Shown here piece after piece: positions 16,738-26,051 of a stretch of 49,326 nucleotides of DNA. The DNA comes from Betaproteobacteria bacterium (GTDB taxonomy: Bacteria; Pseudomonadota; Gammaproteobacteria; Burkholderiales; JACQAP01), in assembly GCA_025351455.1 (NCBI GenBank), contig JANXVW010000264.1:1-49326 (forward strand). The letters are read 5' to 3'. Positions within the stretch are counted from its first letter, which is position 1. Each line of letters starts with the position of its first letter. The position numbers were made by a program, and so were the translations under genes. Under the pieces are notes generated by a model that was given only the letters and a program-made list of their open reading frames with translations, ran no database searches and was not told the DNA's origin.

Positions 16738-18056
16738 ATCGTCGTGTCTCCACTGGTGGCCTCGAGTCCCGTCGCGGCGAGGTTGCGCGGTCCTGTCGCG
16801 GCCGGATGCGCGTTGCCGGAAACCGCCTCGTCGCCGCCAAGCGGCCGCGCCGGCGAGGATTCGGCGGCGGATCGCGACAGCGCGGCGTACGCAGCGAGAA
16901 GTTTGGGCACTTCGTAACTCCACTCCAACTCATCGGTCACCCGTCTGCGTCCGAACTTTCCCATCTGCGCGCGGCGCGCCGGGTCGTCGAGCAATTCGAC
17001 AATCTTGTCGGCAAAATCCATCGCGTCATTCTTTTTTGCGTAAAGCGACGCCTGTTGCGCGGATACGCGTCCCTCGGCCAGGTCGAACTGCACGATGGGT
17101 TTTCCCAGCGCCATGTACTCCATGATCTTGTTCATGGTGGACTTGTCGTTCATGTCATTGGCAATGTCCGGATTGACGCAGACGTCGGCGGTATTGAGCA
17201 TCGCCAGCATCTCGCGGTCCGGCAGCCTTCCGGTGAAAGTCACAAAGTCGGCAATCCCCAGTTCAACGGCGCGGGTCTTCATTTGTTCGAGCGACGTGCC
17301 GCCCCCGACCAGTCCGAACTGGATATCGCTGCGCCCGAGTTCGTGCACGATATGGGAGACCGCGCGCAGCAGGTAATCGATCCCCTCCTGCTTGCCCATC
17401 ACCCCGACGTAGCCCACCAGGTAGCGGCGCCCGCGCTTCAACCGCTCATCGGCTGGAACGATCTGCAGGCGATCGAGGCACGGCCCGCTGCGCACCACGA
17501 AAACCCGGTCGGAAGCCATGCCGCCGCGGTCGATCGCGATACGCCGGTAGGATTCGTTGGTGGCGATCGACACGTCAGCCGTCCGGAATGTCCAGTACTC
17601 GAGTGCCAGCATCAGGCGATAGAAGAAATCGCGCCGGCCGAACTTCGCCTCATAAAGTTCCGGATTGAGATCGTGATGATCGAACACGAACTTCTTACCC
17701 AACAGCTTGAAGAAGCCGCCGATCAGGAAAAACAGGTCAGGCGGATTGCATGCATGGATGACGTCGAATCCACGGGTGAGGAACACCCGCCAGGAGAGCA
17801 GGAAGGTCGAGACGAGCGCAATCGTGTACTCCAATGCATACCCGGCTGCGCCTGAAGCTTCGATCGGCAGGTTGTAGCGGTAGATGTGGATGCCGTCGAT
17901 CGCCTCAAACTTGCGCTCGTAACCGCGTCCCGTCGGGCAGATGATCGAAACGACATAACCCGCGTCGCGCAGCGCGCAAGCCTCCTGCCAGACACGGCGA
18001 TCGAACGGGCTGGGCAGGTTCTCTACCAGGATCAGTACGCGTTTCAAGGGCAGCAT
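16734..18056 (-). CDS. GT4 family glycosyltransferase
   Basis: A 440-residue GT-B enzyme. The N-terminal half has L-P-S-P-F-D-R-R-V-W-Q-E-A and H-A-C-N-P-P-D; the C-terminal half has G-Y-V-G-V-M-G-K-Q-E-G-I-D-Y-L-L and K-I-M-E-Y-M-A-L-G-K-P-I-V. It adds a sugar to the lipid-linked EPS unit on the cytoplasmic side. The last ~45 residues are a disordered Ala/Gly-rich tail not needed by the fold. It lies 24 bp after the methyltransferase gene in the same run. Confidence 0.88.
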   Translation of the reverse strand: MLPLKRVLILVENLPSPFDRRVWQEACALRDAGYVVSIICPTGRGYERKFEAIDGIHIYRYNLPIEASGAAGYALEYTIALVSTFLLSWRVFLTRGFDVIHACNPPDLFFLIGGFFKLLGKKFVFDHHDLNPELYEAKFGRRDFFYRLMLALEYWTFRTADVSIATNESYRRIAIDRGGMASDRVFVVRSGPCLDRLQIVPADERLKRGRRYLVGYVGVMGKQEGIDYLLRAVSHIVHELGRSDIQFGLVGGGTSLEQMKTRAVELGIADFVTFTGRLPDREMLAMLNTADVCVNPDIANDMNDKSTMNKIMEYMALGKPIVQFDLAEGRVSAQQASLYAKKNDAMDFADKIVELLDDPARRAQMGKFGRRRVTDELEWSYEVPKLLAAYAALSRSAAESSPARPLGGDEAVSGNAHPAATGPRNLAATGLEATSGDTTI

Positions 18057-18080
18057 GGAATACGCCTGATTTGTCGTTGG

Positions 18081-19001
18081 TCAGCCATCCCGGGGCCTCA
18101 TCGCCGCAACGCGCAGGCCGAGCAGCGCCCGCATCGGGCCGGTTTGCGCAATGGTTTTGCCGTACCCCTGCGGAAATGCTCCGAGGATTTCCTCGAAGAA
18201 TGCAATCAGCCAGAAGGGAATGCGCAGGAAAATCCCGCGCGCGCCGGCATAGAATCGGATTCCTGAAAAGCCCGCACTGGCGAACAGCCGCCGAATGTCC
18301 CGAGCGTTGTATTCGATCAGGTGAAAGCCGGTCGCGACCTGGTCGAAATACTTTGAAACGTCATGCGGCCCGTACACGCGGTTGGGCGTAATGCACACGT
18401 AGACGCCACCGGGGGCAAGACTGCGGTAGATATTGTGCAGTTGTTCCCGCACGTCATCCGGGTGCAGATGCTCCATGAGCTGATTGCTGACGGCGACATC
18501 GACGCTGCCCTCCGGCACCGGGATGCTGCATCCGTCCGACAGCACCAGGCTCAGGTTGGCGGGGCAGGAAACGCCCCGGGTAATCTGTTCGGACACATCA
18601 ATGGCGTACACCCGCTTCACGAACGCCGCGGCACAGATTGCCAGCGCGCAATCCCCCGCGCCGACCTCCATCAGCACGGTCGAGCGGGTCAGGAAACCAC
18701 GTATGAGCGCGAGCAGCCCATCGACCTCGCGTTGTCGGGGCGCGCCATTCGCGGCATGGAGTTGCGGATGGTGTCCCACACGGCGGAACAATTCATCGTA
18801 TACCTCGCAATAGAGGCCGGGCCGCTGCGAGCGCGGGGCGAGCCGCAGCCGGTCGGCAAGCTCGCGCTCGATCAGATAGTGCTCCTGAAGCTGCTCCGGG
18901 GTGCGCAGGTCGCCAAAGCGCTGCGCGCTGCGTTCCAAGCGAGCGGTTTGCGATTCGGTTCCTTTGCCGCCAGAGATCGGCCAGTGCCATTTGGAACTCA
19001 C
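18081..19001 (-). CDS. Class I SAM-dependent methyltransferase
   Basis: The 306-residue product shows the SAM-binding motif I L-M-E-V-G-A-G-D-C-A-L-A-I (about residue 110), an acidic strand (Y-A-I-D-V-S), V-D-V-A-V-S-N-Q-L-M-E-H-L-H-P-D-D, and L-A-P-G-G-V-Y-V-C-I-T-P-N-R. This is the Methyltransf_11/25 pattern. The start is a GTG with GGAG 6 bp upstream. It is 18 bp after the GDP-mannose dehydrogenase-like gene. O-methylation of a sugar in the repeat unit is the most likely role. Confidence 0.86.
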   Translation of the reverse strand: MSSKWHWPISGGKGTESQTARLERSAQRFGDLRTPEQLQEHYLIERELADRLRLAPRSQRPGLYCEVYDELFRRVGHHPQLHAANGAPRQREVDGLLALIRGFLTRSTVLMEVGAGDCALAICAAAFVKRVYAIDVSEQITRGVSCPANLSLVLSDGCSIPVPEGSVDVAVSNQLMEHLHPDDVREQLHNIYRSLAPGGVYVCITPNRVYGPHDVSKYFDQVATGFHLIEYNARDIRRLFASAGFSGIRFYAGARGIFLRIPFWLIAFFEEILGAFPQGYGKTIAQTGPMRALLGLRVAAMRPRDG

Positions 19002-19019
19002 GAATGCTCCTCGCCTCGG

Positions 19020-20333
19020 TTACCAGCAGATGCCTTCATAGACGCCATTGACGCTGCGCGAATCGGTAACGCGCACCAGGTCGATGATGGATTGTCCGTC
19101 GCCGAGGCGCCTGGGCACATCGCGGAACTCCGCCGCCGAGTTGCCGATGACGATGGTGCGGGCGTGGTCGAGAACCTCGTCGATGCTGGAGACCATCAGC
19201 CGCGAGATATGCGGGATGTGGTTGAGAATGTAGTCGCGATTGGCGCCGTGGATACGCGCGAGGTTGACATTCCTGTCGTATATCCGCAGGTCGTATCCCT
19301 TGCCGATCAGGCGCTCGGTCAGATCCACCACCGGGCTCTCGCGCAGATCGTCGGTGCCCGCCTTGAAACTGAAGCCGAGTATGCCGACCTTTTTGCTGCC
19401 CATCTCAATCACGGCCCGCACGCCGCGCTCGAGCTGCTGCTCGTTGCTGGGCAGGATAGCGGAAAGGATGGGAACGGCAACGTCGAGCGTTTTCGCCTTG
19501 TACAGCAGGGCGCGCAGATCCTTCGGCAGGCACGAGCCGCCGAAAGCATAACCGGGTTTCAGGTAGTACGGCGAGAGATTGAGCTTCGTGTCCTGGCAGA
19601 AAATATCCATCACGCGATGGCTGTCCACCTCGACGCCCTTGCAGAGGTTGCCGATTTCGTTGGCGAAACCGACCTTGAGGGCATGCCAGGCATTGTCCGC
19701 GTACTTGACCATCTCGGCGGTTTCGACGTCGGTACGAATGAGGGGCGCGGTAATGCGCGCGTACAAGGTGGCCAGCAGATCCCCGCTGGCGCGGTTGAGT
19801 TCGCCGATGACGGTTTTGGGCGGATTGTAGTAATCGTGTACTGCGGACCCTTCGCGCAGGAATTCGGGGTTGATGCAAACGCCAAATTCCACGCCGGCGC
19901 GCCGTCCGGACGATGCTTCAAGTGCCGGAATCACCACGTTACGCATGGTCCCGGGCAACATCGTGCTGCGAAACACTACCGCCGGCGCACCTTGATGGTG
20001 GCGCAGCGCCGCGCCGATCTGCTCGCAGACGCGCCGCACGAATTTGAGCTCGATATCGCCGTTCGCGCGGCTTGGCGTTCCCACACACACGATGGAAAGA
20101 TCGGCCTGCCCGACCGCGGCGGCCACGTCCGTGGTCGCGGCCAGGCGGCCGGCCGCCACCTGCTTCTCGATGATCGACCCGACGTCCTTTTCGATGATGG
20201 GCGATTTGCCGGCGTTGATCAGGTCGACTTTGGCAGGCTCCGGATCGACGCCGATGACTTCATGGCCTTCCTGGGAGAGACAGGCTGCCGATACCGCCCC
20301 GACGTATCCGAGGCCCAGGACGCAAATTCTCAT
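19020..20333 (-). CDS. algD: GDP-mannose 6-dehydrogenase (AlgD-like)
   Basis: I chose ATG 20333: an AGGGAGG site lies 5 bp upstream and the frame opens with M-R-I-C-V-L-G-L-G-Y-V-G-A-V. The 437-residue length and many motifs agree with Pseudomonas AlgD as I remember it. They include G-K-S-P-I-I-E, V-C-V-G-T-P-S, N-P-E-F-L-R-E-G and A-F-G-G-S-C-L-P-K-D with the catalytic thiol at Cys268, the same position as in AlgD. The C-terminus ends E-G-I-C-W, again as in AlgD. The enzyme oxidises GDP-mannose to GDP-mannuronate with two NAD+. A UDP-sugar dehydrogenase is possible but less likely. No other alginate biosynthesis genes are present. Confidence 0.85.
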   Translation of the reverse strand: MRICVLGLGYVGAVSAACLSQEGHEVIGVDPEPAKVDLINAGKSPIIEKDVGSIIEKQVAAGRLAATTDVAAAVGQADLSIVCVGTPSRANGDIELKFVRRVCEQIGAALRHHQGAPAVVFRSTMLPGTMRNVVIPALEASSGRRAGVEFGVCINPEFLREGSAVHDYYNPPKTVIGELNRASGDLLATLYARITAPLIRTDVETAEMVKYADNAWHALKVGFANEIGNLCKGVEVDSHRVMDIFCQDTKLNLSPYYLKPGYAFGGSCLPKDLRALLYKAKTLDVAVPILSAILPSNEQQLERGVRAVIEMGSKKVGILGFSFKAGTDDLRESPVVDLTERLIGKGYDLRIYDRNVNLARIHGANRDYILNHIPHISRLMVSSIDEVLDHARTIVIGNSAAEFRDVPRRLGDGQSIIDLVRVTDSRSVNGVYEGICW

Positions 20334-20544
20334 TTTTCCTCCCTTGATTGCGACGCGGTAAGCCGCACCGTGTTCCGATGCAAGCCACGAATGGGCAAAA
20401 ACCACCGCGTAACGCGAAAGGCATGCAGCCGGTCGAGAGTGCGGCGCGCGCCTTTTCGGCGTACGTTCAGGCCCCGGATACAGCATAGGAAAGGGATGGT
20501 GACGCGCGTTCCGCGGGCACCCGCGGCGCGGTAGTCCGAATGGC

Positions 20545-22599
20545 TCAGCAAGTGATCTCCGTGCGCAGAACTGCGTCACGCATGAACCGGGCGTGCCATA
20601 CGATTGCCGGGGCCGGGCGTTTCTGGTCGAAGCGCCGCGACACCCAGCCCTGAACTGGCGCCGTGCTGCCGTGATACACCTGCACCGACGCACCCGCGGC
20701 CCGAGGCAGCTTCAGCGAAATGGACCTGCCGCCGTGATGCAAGGTGAAGCCGTCCGCCGCGGCCTCGGGCTGGCAGCGCTCGCTGCAATGGAAAAACAGA
20801 TCGATGTCGTGTTCGCCCGCCATCTGCAGGCTGTCTTCGATGACCACACGCCGTGAAACCTTGTCGAGCGCAATGCGCCGCCGGTGCATCACGGGATCCG
20901 GCAGCCGCATGAATCCGTCGTGCCAGCCCTCGAACAAATCCTCTTCCGCCGCCGACGTCCACAGGTTGCAGCCTGCGCGCGCCTTGTGCAGCCACATGAA
21001 GTTTCCCCCAGGCTGCGATTGATCCTGCCCGTCGATGCAAACGGTGTTGTGAGCCGCGGTTCCGCGAAAATAGCGGCGCCATGGCGCTTCGGTGTGATAG
21101 GCAAACGTTCCCGGATCGATCAGGAATTCCAGGCCGCCGACCGACATGGTAAAAGCGAGCGCATCGGCATGTCCGTGCGCGGCGATCGTCTGATAGCCCA
21201 GCGGTCCGGCGTCGGCGATCAGGCGGATTTCGTCCTTGCCCTCGAAATCGCAACCGAGTATGTAGTAACCGCCCTCGGAAAATGCCTGCCGCACCGGCAG
21301 CCGCGCTTCCTTCGTGGACAAGCCGTCGAACAATGCATCCGCCTCTTCCCCCATGAGCCAGCGGGTCTTGTCGTCGAGCGCACCTGCTTTCAACTTGAAG
21401 TCGCCGCGGCCAAACAGCACTGCGCCGGTCGCAAGCAGGGACTGGCAGGCCGAGATGGCGCCGCCTTCGGAGAGCCTGACGACCAGCCCGTCATCGGCAT
21501 CGCCGAGCATCGGGACATTGCCCCCCGCGTCCATGATCGAAGCGAGAAACTCGAGCATCGCCTCGATGCGCGCTTCGTAGGCGACCGAGAACCACTGTCC
21601 ATTGGCCTTGCCGGCAAACAACGTGAACAGCATCAGGTCGAGGACGAACTGCTGATACGACGCGGACTGTTCCCGGCTCACGCCGTCGGGCGCGATCTGC
21701 AGCGAAGCTTCCCTTTCCAGGATCGTCTTCGCCTCGCGCACCCATTCGTCCGCACACGCCCAATGGGGCCAGGTCAGGGCGGCGATGAACAGGCCTGACG
21801 CCTCACCGATCAAATGATTGTTGGCGGAGGAATGCAGCGAGAGATGACCACGCACGAACTGCGCATGCTGGTGGATCGATTCGAGCCAGCGTTGCCGCAG
21901 GCGCTCGCCCTGGACGCCGTGGAACAGCGGGGAACGTGTTCCGCCGAGGAGTTGCCACGCAACCGACCAGTTGATCAACCTGATCGCCACCTCGAGCGCG
22001 CTCGCCCAGTTGGGGCCCATGCGATAGGGACAAACGGCGAACCAGCTTTCCAGGTGCTGCCGCAGGACATGGAAATGCTTCGTATCGCGGCTCAGCGTAT
22101 AGGCCTGCGCCAGCGTCACGAGATGCAGATGCCGATTGGGCTCCCAGAGATACTTGATGTCTCCCACCAGCCGCGGATTGCGGTAGTCGAGCAGCTTGCC
22201 GAAACTGAGCGGCGCTTCCACGCCCGTCTTGGGATCGCGGTTCCAGCGCGGCGGCGAGCCCAGATCCGCGTCGCGCAGGGCGAACACATCCAGCCTGCCG
22301 GCTGCAATACGGTCGGCCGCGTCAAGATAGGGCGTGGCATCGACTCTTGCCCGGGCATGGATCCAGTGGTTTGGCATCGGTGCGAGGTCCGGAGAAGGCA
22401 CACGCGGCGAGCCAAGCAGGCCGATCCGCTCCAGATGCATTGCCAGCGAGCGCAGGATGCGATGTGCAATCTCCGGCACCGTCATGCAGCGCAGCCGGTT
22501 GAGCCGCCACTTCAAGCGCTCCTTTATTTGCTCGACCCTGGCAGCGAGCGCGTGCCTGCTGTGACTGTCCTTGCCGAAGCCCAGAACACCCGGATTCAT
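20545..22599 (-). CDS. Heparinase II/III-type polysaccharide lyase
   Basis: A 684-residue protein. The N-terminal part (L-N-R-L-R-C-M-T-V-P-E-I-A-H-R) opens an alpha/alpha toroid with N-W-S-V-A-W-Q-L-L and S-S-A-N-N-H-L-I-G-E-A-S-G (about 260-275). The C-terminal beta-sandwich has the Heparinase II/III signature A-A-H-G-H-A-D-A-L-A-F-T-M-S-V-G-G near 470, then F-Y-or-Y-H-T-E-A-P-W-R-R-Y-F-R-G-T. Such proteins cleave uronate-containing polymers and are common in Wzx/Wzy EPS loci. No clear signal peptide is visible at the annotated start. Its neighbour makes a GDP-uronic acid, which fits a uronate polymer as substrate. Confidence 0.85.
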   Translation of the reverse strand: MNPGVLGFGKDSHSRHALAARVEQIKERLKWRLNRLRCMTVPEIAHRILRSLAMHLERIGLLGSPRVPSPDLAPMPNHWIHARARVDATPYLDAADRIAAGRLDVFALRDADLGSPPRWNRDPKTGVEAPLSFGKLLDYRNPRLVGDIKYLWEPNRHLHLVTLAQAYTLSRDTKHFHVLRQHLESWFAVCPYRMGPNWASALEVAIRLINWSVAWQLLGGTRSPLFHGVQGERLRQRWLESIHQHAQFVRGHLSLHSSANNHLIGEASGLFIAALTWPHWACADEWVREAKTILEREASLQIAPDGVSREQSASYQQFVLDLMLFTLFAGKANGQWFSVAYEARIEAMLEFLASIMDAGGNVPMLGDADDGLVVRLSEGGAISACQSLLATGAVLFGRGDFKLKAGALDDKTRWLMGEEADALFDGLSTKEARLPVRQAFSEGGYYILGCDFEGKDEIRLIADAGPLGYQTIAAHGHADALAFTMSVGGLEFLIDPGTFAYHTEAPWRRYFRGTAAHNTVCIDGQDQSQPGGNFMWLHKARAGCNLWTSAAEEDLFEGWHDGFMRLPDPVMHRRRIALDKVSRRVVIEDSLQMAGEHDIDLFFHCSERCQPEAAADGFTLHHGGRSISLKLPRAAGASVQVYHGSTAPVQGWVSRRFDQKRPAPAIVWHARFMRDAVLRTEITC

Positions 22600-22839
22600 G
22601 CCTCTGCCTCTTGATCGCTACGATTCGGCCGGTCGAACCGGCGGGGCGACGAATGCCGCGCCCCATGAGCATGCGCTCGGGCAACTATCGCGAGCGCCAT
22701 CGCAGCATAGGCGGGCATTGATGAAGCCCGTCGTGCACAAGACGGGGGCGACAGTAGTCTGATCGGAACTGCGAACCGGCATTGGGCCGGCGGCGGACAT
22801 GCGTGCATCCTGAACTTGACCATGGATGGATGGCGCGCG

Positions 22840-23973
22840 TCAGGCGAGGCAGCCCGCGTACAATTTTCGAAAATCGTCCGCGAGCCGGCCCACGGTGTAA
22901 TGTTCCAGCGCCCGTTGCCGGGCTGCACCGGACATGCGAAACAGGCCTGTCCGGTCGTCATCGAGGGCGGCCACGGCCATTGCGAGCGCTGACGCATCGT
23001 TCGCCGGCACGAACAGTCCGTGTTCCCCGTCCCGCATCACATCCGGGATCGCAGCCACGGATGTAGTGACTGGTACGCAGCCCGCGGCCATCGCCTCCAG
23101 CAAAGAATACGGAAGCCCTTCCCTGTGGTAGGTCGGAAAAACAAACACATCTGAATCCAGCCAGAGACGCCATTTTTCCGCGCCGAACACGCTGCCGAGA
23201 AACCGGATGCGATCTCCCAGGCCGGCTTGCAGCGAAGCGGCCATTAACGCGGCCTGATCTTCACCCTCGCCGGCGATGCAAAGCTCGATCTCGCGTCCGG
23301 CGCGTTTGAGTTCCGTCATGGCCGCGATAACCTCGAACAGTCCCTTGGTGCGCACCAGCCGGCCAACATAGACAAGTTTCAGCGGCCTGTGCGCATTGCA
23401 CGAGCGAGTCCAGCCGGCGAGGCCCGCCGGATCAATGGCATTGGGGACCAGATGAACCCGGATTCGTGGATCAAATTTCCGGTAGGCCGCCAGTTCCGCG
23501 CTGGACAGCACCGATACCGCGTCGCTCGACACGAGAAAGCGTCGCAGTACCCAGGTCAGGAACCGATTGCCCCGAAAAAAATCAGCGGGCATTGCCCCGC
23601 CGTGGATCTGGTTCACCACACGCCGCCCGAGCAATCGGGCAACGGTCAGGTAGACGAGGTCCCGCCAATAGGCCTTCGGCTCGAGCGATGTGTTCAGATG
23701 AATGACCTGCGCTCCGGTGCGCAGCAGGAGCAGAGCCAGGTGCAGTGGGCTCAGAGCAAATCGGGTGAACTTCTGCAGCGCCGTCTCCCGGCGCCCCTCG
23801 CTGCCAACCTGAAAATGCAGCAGCTCATACTCGCGCGCGAGCGCGGATGCAAAAAGTATCCGCACGTGAGTCGACACGCCGCTGACGGCTTCGAGGGACG
23901 GGCTCAACAGCACGATCTTGCGCTTGTCGGCCGCAACCGCACGTCGATGGGCCGTGAGGTGGTCCGGGCTCAT
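22840..23973 (-). CDS. GT4 family glycosyltransferase
   Basis: The GT-B protein has L-S-P-S-L-E-A-V-S-G-V-S-T-H near its start, L-V-Y-V-G-R-L-V-R-T-K-G mid-way and the GT4 acid pair in Y-H-R-E-G-L-P-Y-S-L-L-E-A-M-A-A-G (EX7E). I took ATG 23973 (377 residues), since residues upstream are Arg/Pro-rich. An upstream ATG at 24084 would overlap the asparagine synthase stop by 14 bp and cannot be excluded. Neither start has a strong ribosome site. It probably adds one sugar of the EPS unit. Confidence 0.86.
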   Translation of the reverse strand: MSPDHLTAHRRAVAADKRKIVLLSPSLEAVSGVSTHVRILFASALAREYELLHFQVGSEGRRETALQKFTRFALSPLHLALLLLRTGAQVIHLNTSLEPKAYWRDLVYLTVARLLGRRVVNQIHGGAMPADFFRGNRFLTWVLRRFLVSSDAVSVLSSAELAAYRKFDPRIRVHLVPNAIDPAGLAGWTRSCNAHRPLKLVYVGRLVRTKGLFEVIAAMTELKRAGREIELCIAGEGEDQAALMAASLQAGLGDRIRFLGSVFGAEKWRLWLDSDVFVFPTYHREGLPYSLLEAMAAGCVPVTTSVAAIPDVMRDGEHGLFVPANDASALAMAVAALDDDRTGLFRMSGAARQRALEHYTVGRLADDFRKLYAGCLA

Positions 23974-24070
23974 GCCGCTACCGGCCGCTCGCGCAAAGGA
24001 CGGGCGCGGTCCGGCTTCGCCTTGGCGATGGGACCACCGCGCCGGGATCGGGCGGTCGGCGCGGCGATTT

Positions 24071-25939
24071 TCATGCCCCGGCATATTGTCGGTGCCAGAT
24101 CTCGAGGTTCAGAAGCGCCCACAGCACCTTCTCGTGGTTCTGCCTGCCCTCGACGTGCTCGGCAAGAACATTGTCGAGGGCCTTCGCATCGAAATAAGTC
24201 CTGGTCATCGACGCTGCGGACTGCAGGTGATCCATCAGGTATTCGCGCATTTCCGCGCGGAACCAGCGGTTCACGGGCACGCGGAAACCTGCTTTGGGAC
24301 GCGTCAGGATGCGCTCCGGCAGCAGCCGTTTGCCCGCTTCGCGCAATATCCATTTGGAGCACTTTCCCCGCACCCGGTAATGGTCCGGCAGCGAAGAAGC
24401 AAATTCAGCGAGTTTGTGATCGAGGAAGGGAACGCGCGATTCGATCGAGGCCGCCATGCTCATGCGGTCGCCCCGCTCGAGCAGATTGTCCGGCAGCCAG
24501 CTGGTCTGGTCGAAGTAGAGGATGCGCCTCAGCGCGCTGCTTCGCGGGTCGGCGTCGAACGGCGGCGCATCGCCAACCGGCGATCCGTTCAGGCGCAGAA
24601 CCGAGAGGTGGTCGCGCTCGCTGCGGTTCAGCGCACCGAACCAGCGTATGTAGCGCTCGCGCCAGTCCTCGATGTTCAGGTTCGTGACGGCCGTTTTCAG
24701 GCGGCGAAATTCATAGGGCAGCGCGTGGGCGAGCGGCGCGATGAGGCGATGGCGCACGCAACCCGGCAGCACCTGATAGCTCTGCGCAAAGCGTTCGAAA
24801 ATATGCTTCGGGTAGCCGCCGAGTACTTCGTCGCTGCCCTCGCCGGTGAGCACCATCTTGACGCTGCGCGCGGCTTCGCACGCGAGCATGTATATGGGAA
24901 TGTCGGACGGTTCAGCCACGGGCGCATCGCGGAACGCGACCAGCCGGGGAAGCTTGTCCATGATGTCGCGATCGGTGACGATCAGTTCATGGTGATCGGT
25001 GCCGAAATGCCGGGCGACCTCGGCCGCGTAGCCCAGTTCGCTGTATCCGTCCTCGGCGAAGCCCACCGAGAATGTCTTTACCGACGTATTGTGCCGGCTC
25101 ATCAGCGCCACGATCGTCGAGGAATCGAGCCCACCGGACAGGAACGCGCCGAACGGCACATCGCTCACCATCTGCATTTTGACGGCGCCGTCGAGGCGGG
25201 ACAGGAAGTTTTCGACGGCATCGGGTCGCGGTTGCGTGACGGCACGCAGAGTGCGATCGGGCGCCGACCAGTAGCGCTCTTCCCTGAGTTTGCCGTGTTC
25301 CCAAACAGCGAATGTTCCTGGCATCAACTTGCGGATGCCGCTGAACAGGGTCTTGGGGCCCGGCACGTAGCGATAAGCCAGGTAGTCCCAGACGGACTGC
25401 AGGTCCACTGCGGGCGTGATGCCGGGAATGCGCAGCAGCGCCTTGATCTCCGACGCAAAGTACAGCCCGCTGCCGTCTTCGTACAGGTACAGCGGCTTTT
25501 CGCCGAACCGGTCGCGGGCCAAGAAGAGGCGCTGGTTGCGCGCATCCCAGATCGCAAACGCAAACATGCCGCGCAAGTGGCGCACGACGTCGTTTCCCCA
25601 GTGCTGGTACGCACGCAGGAGCACTTCGGTGTCGGAGTCGCGCCTGAAAATATAACCGAGCGAACCGAGCTCCTTGCGCAGCTCGCGGAAATTGTAGATC
25701 TCGCCATTGAAGGTCAGCGCGAGGCCGGCGTCGCACATCGGCTGGTGCGCGCCTTCCGGGTCGATGATCGCCAGGCGCCGGTGTCCGAGGAAGACCTGGT
25801 GTCCGGTGGTGGCACAGACCAAGGCGCAAGTGCCCTGGCCATCCGGGCCGCGATGGGCAATCGCCTGCAGCATCGACTCGAGCGTTTGTACCGAAAGCAT
25901 GCGCTCCGGCTTCGTGATCCAACCTGCAATTCCGCACAT
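24071..25939 (-). CDS. Asparagine synthase (glutamine-hydrolysing)-like amidotransferase
   Basis: A 622-residue protein beginning M-C-G-I-A-G-W, so Cys2 is the glutaminase nucleophile after Met removal. The GATase II domain (R-G-P-D-G, F-N-G-E-I-Y-N-F, D-R-F-G-E-K-P-L-Y) is followed by the synthetase P-loop S-G-G-L-D-S-S (about 268) and G-E-G-S-D-E-V-L-G-G-Y. AsnB paralogues are frequent in exosortase/PEP-CTERM and EPS loci, where they may amidate a uronic acid or another acid rather than make asparagine. That role is an inference from context. Confidence 0.88.
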   Translation of the reverse strand: MCGIAGWITKPERMLSVQTLESMLQAIAHRGPDGQGTCALVCATTGHQVFLGHRRLAIIDPEGAHQPMCDAGLALTFNGEIYNFRELRKELGSLGYIFRRDSDTEVLLRAYQHWGNDVVRHLRGMFAFAIWDARNQRLFLARDRFGEKPLYLYEDGSGLYFASEIKALLRIPGITPAVDLQSVWDYLAYRYVPGPKTLFSGIRKLMPGTFAVWEHGKLREERYWSAPDRTLRAVTQPRPDAVENFLSRLDGAVKMQMVSDVPFGAFLSGGLDSSTIVALMSRHNTSVKTFSVGFAEDGYSELGYAAEVARHFGTDHHELIVTDRDIMDKLPRLVAFRDAPVAEPSDIPIYMLACEAARSVKMVLTGEGSDEVLGGYPKHIFERFAQSYQVLPGCVRHRLIAPLAHALPYEFRRLKTAVTNLNIEDWRERYIRWFGALNRSERDHLSVLRLNGSPVGDAPPFDADPRSSALRRILYFDQTSWLPDNLLERGDRMSMAASIESRVPFLDHKLAEFASSLPDHYRVRGKCSKWILREAGKRLLPERILTRPKAGFRVPVNRWFRAEMREYLMDHLQSAASMTRTYFDAKALDNVLAEHVEGRQNHEKVLWALLNLEIWHRQYAGA

Positions 25940-26051
25940 TTTTATTCTCGATTGGCGGGCGCGGCCGGTTTTGCGTCCGCGCCTTCAGGATGCGGGATCG
26001 GGAAAGGCAGCGCGGCAGGCACAGGCAATTCAACGCAACGGGCGGCCTGCA

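Noticed and set aside
18363..20534. Long plus-strand open frame opposite the methyltransferase and AlgD-like genes
   Set aside because: It is antisense to well-conserved proteins and its translation has no recognisable domain; such frames are common in GC-rich DNA.
19020..22599. Canonical alginate operon
   Set aside because: Only an AlgD-like gene and a generic heparinase-type lyase are present; polymerase, epimerase, acetylation and export genes of alginate are missing.
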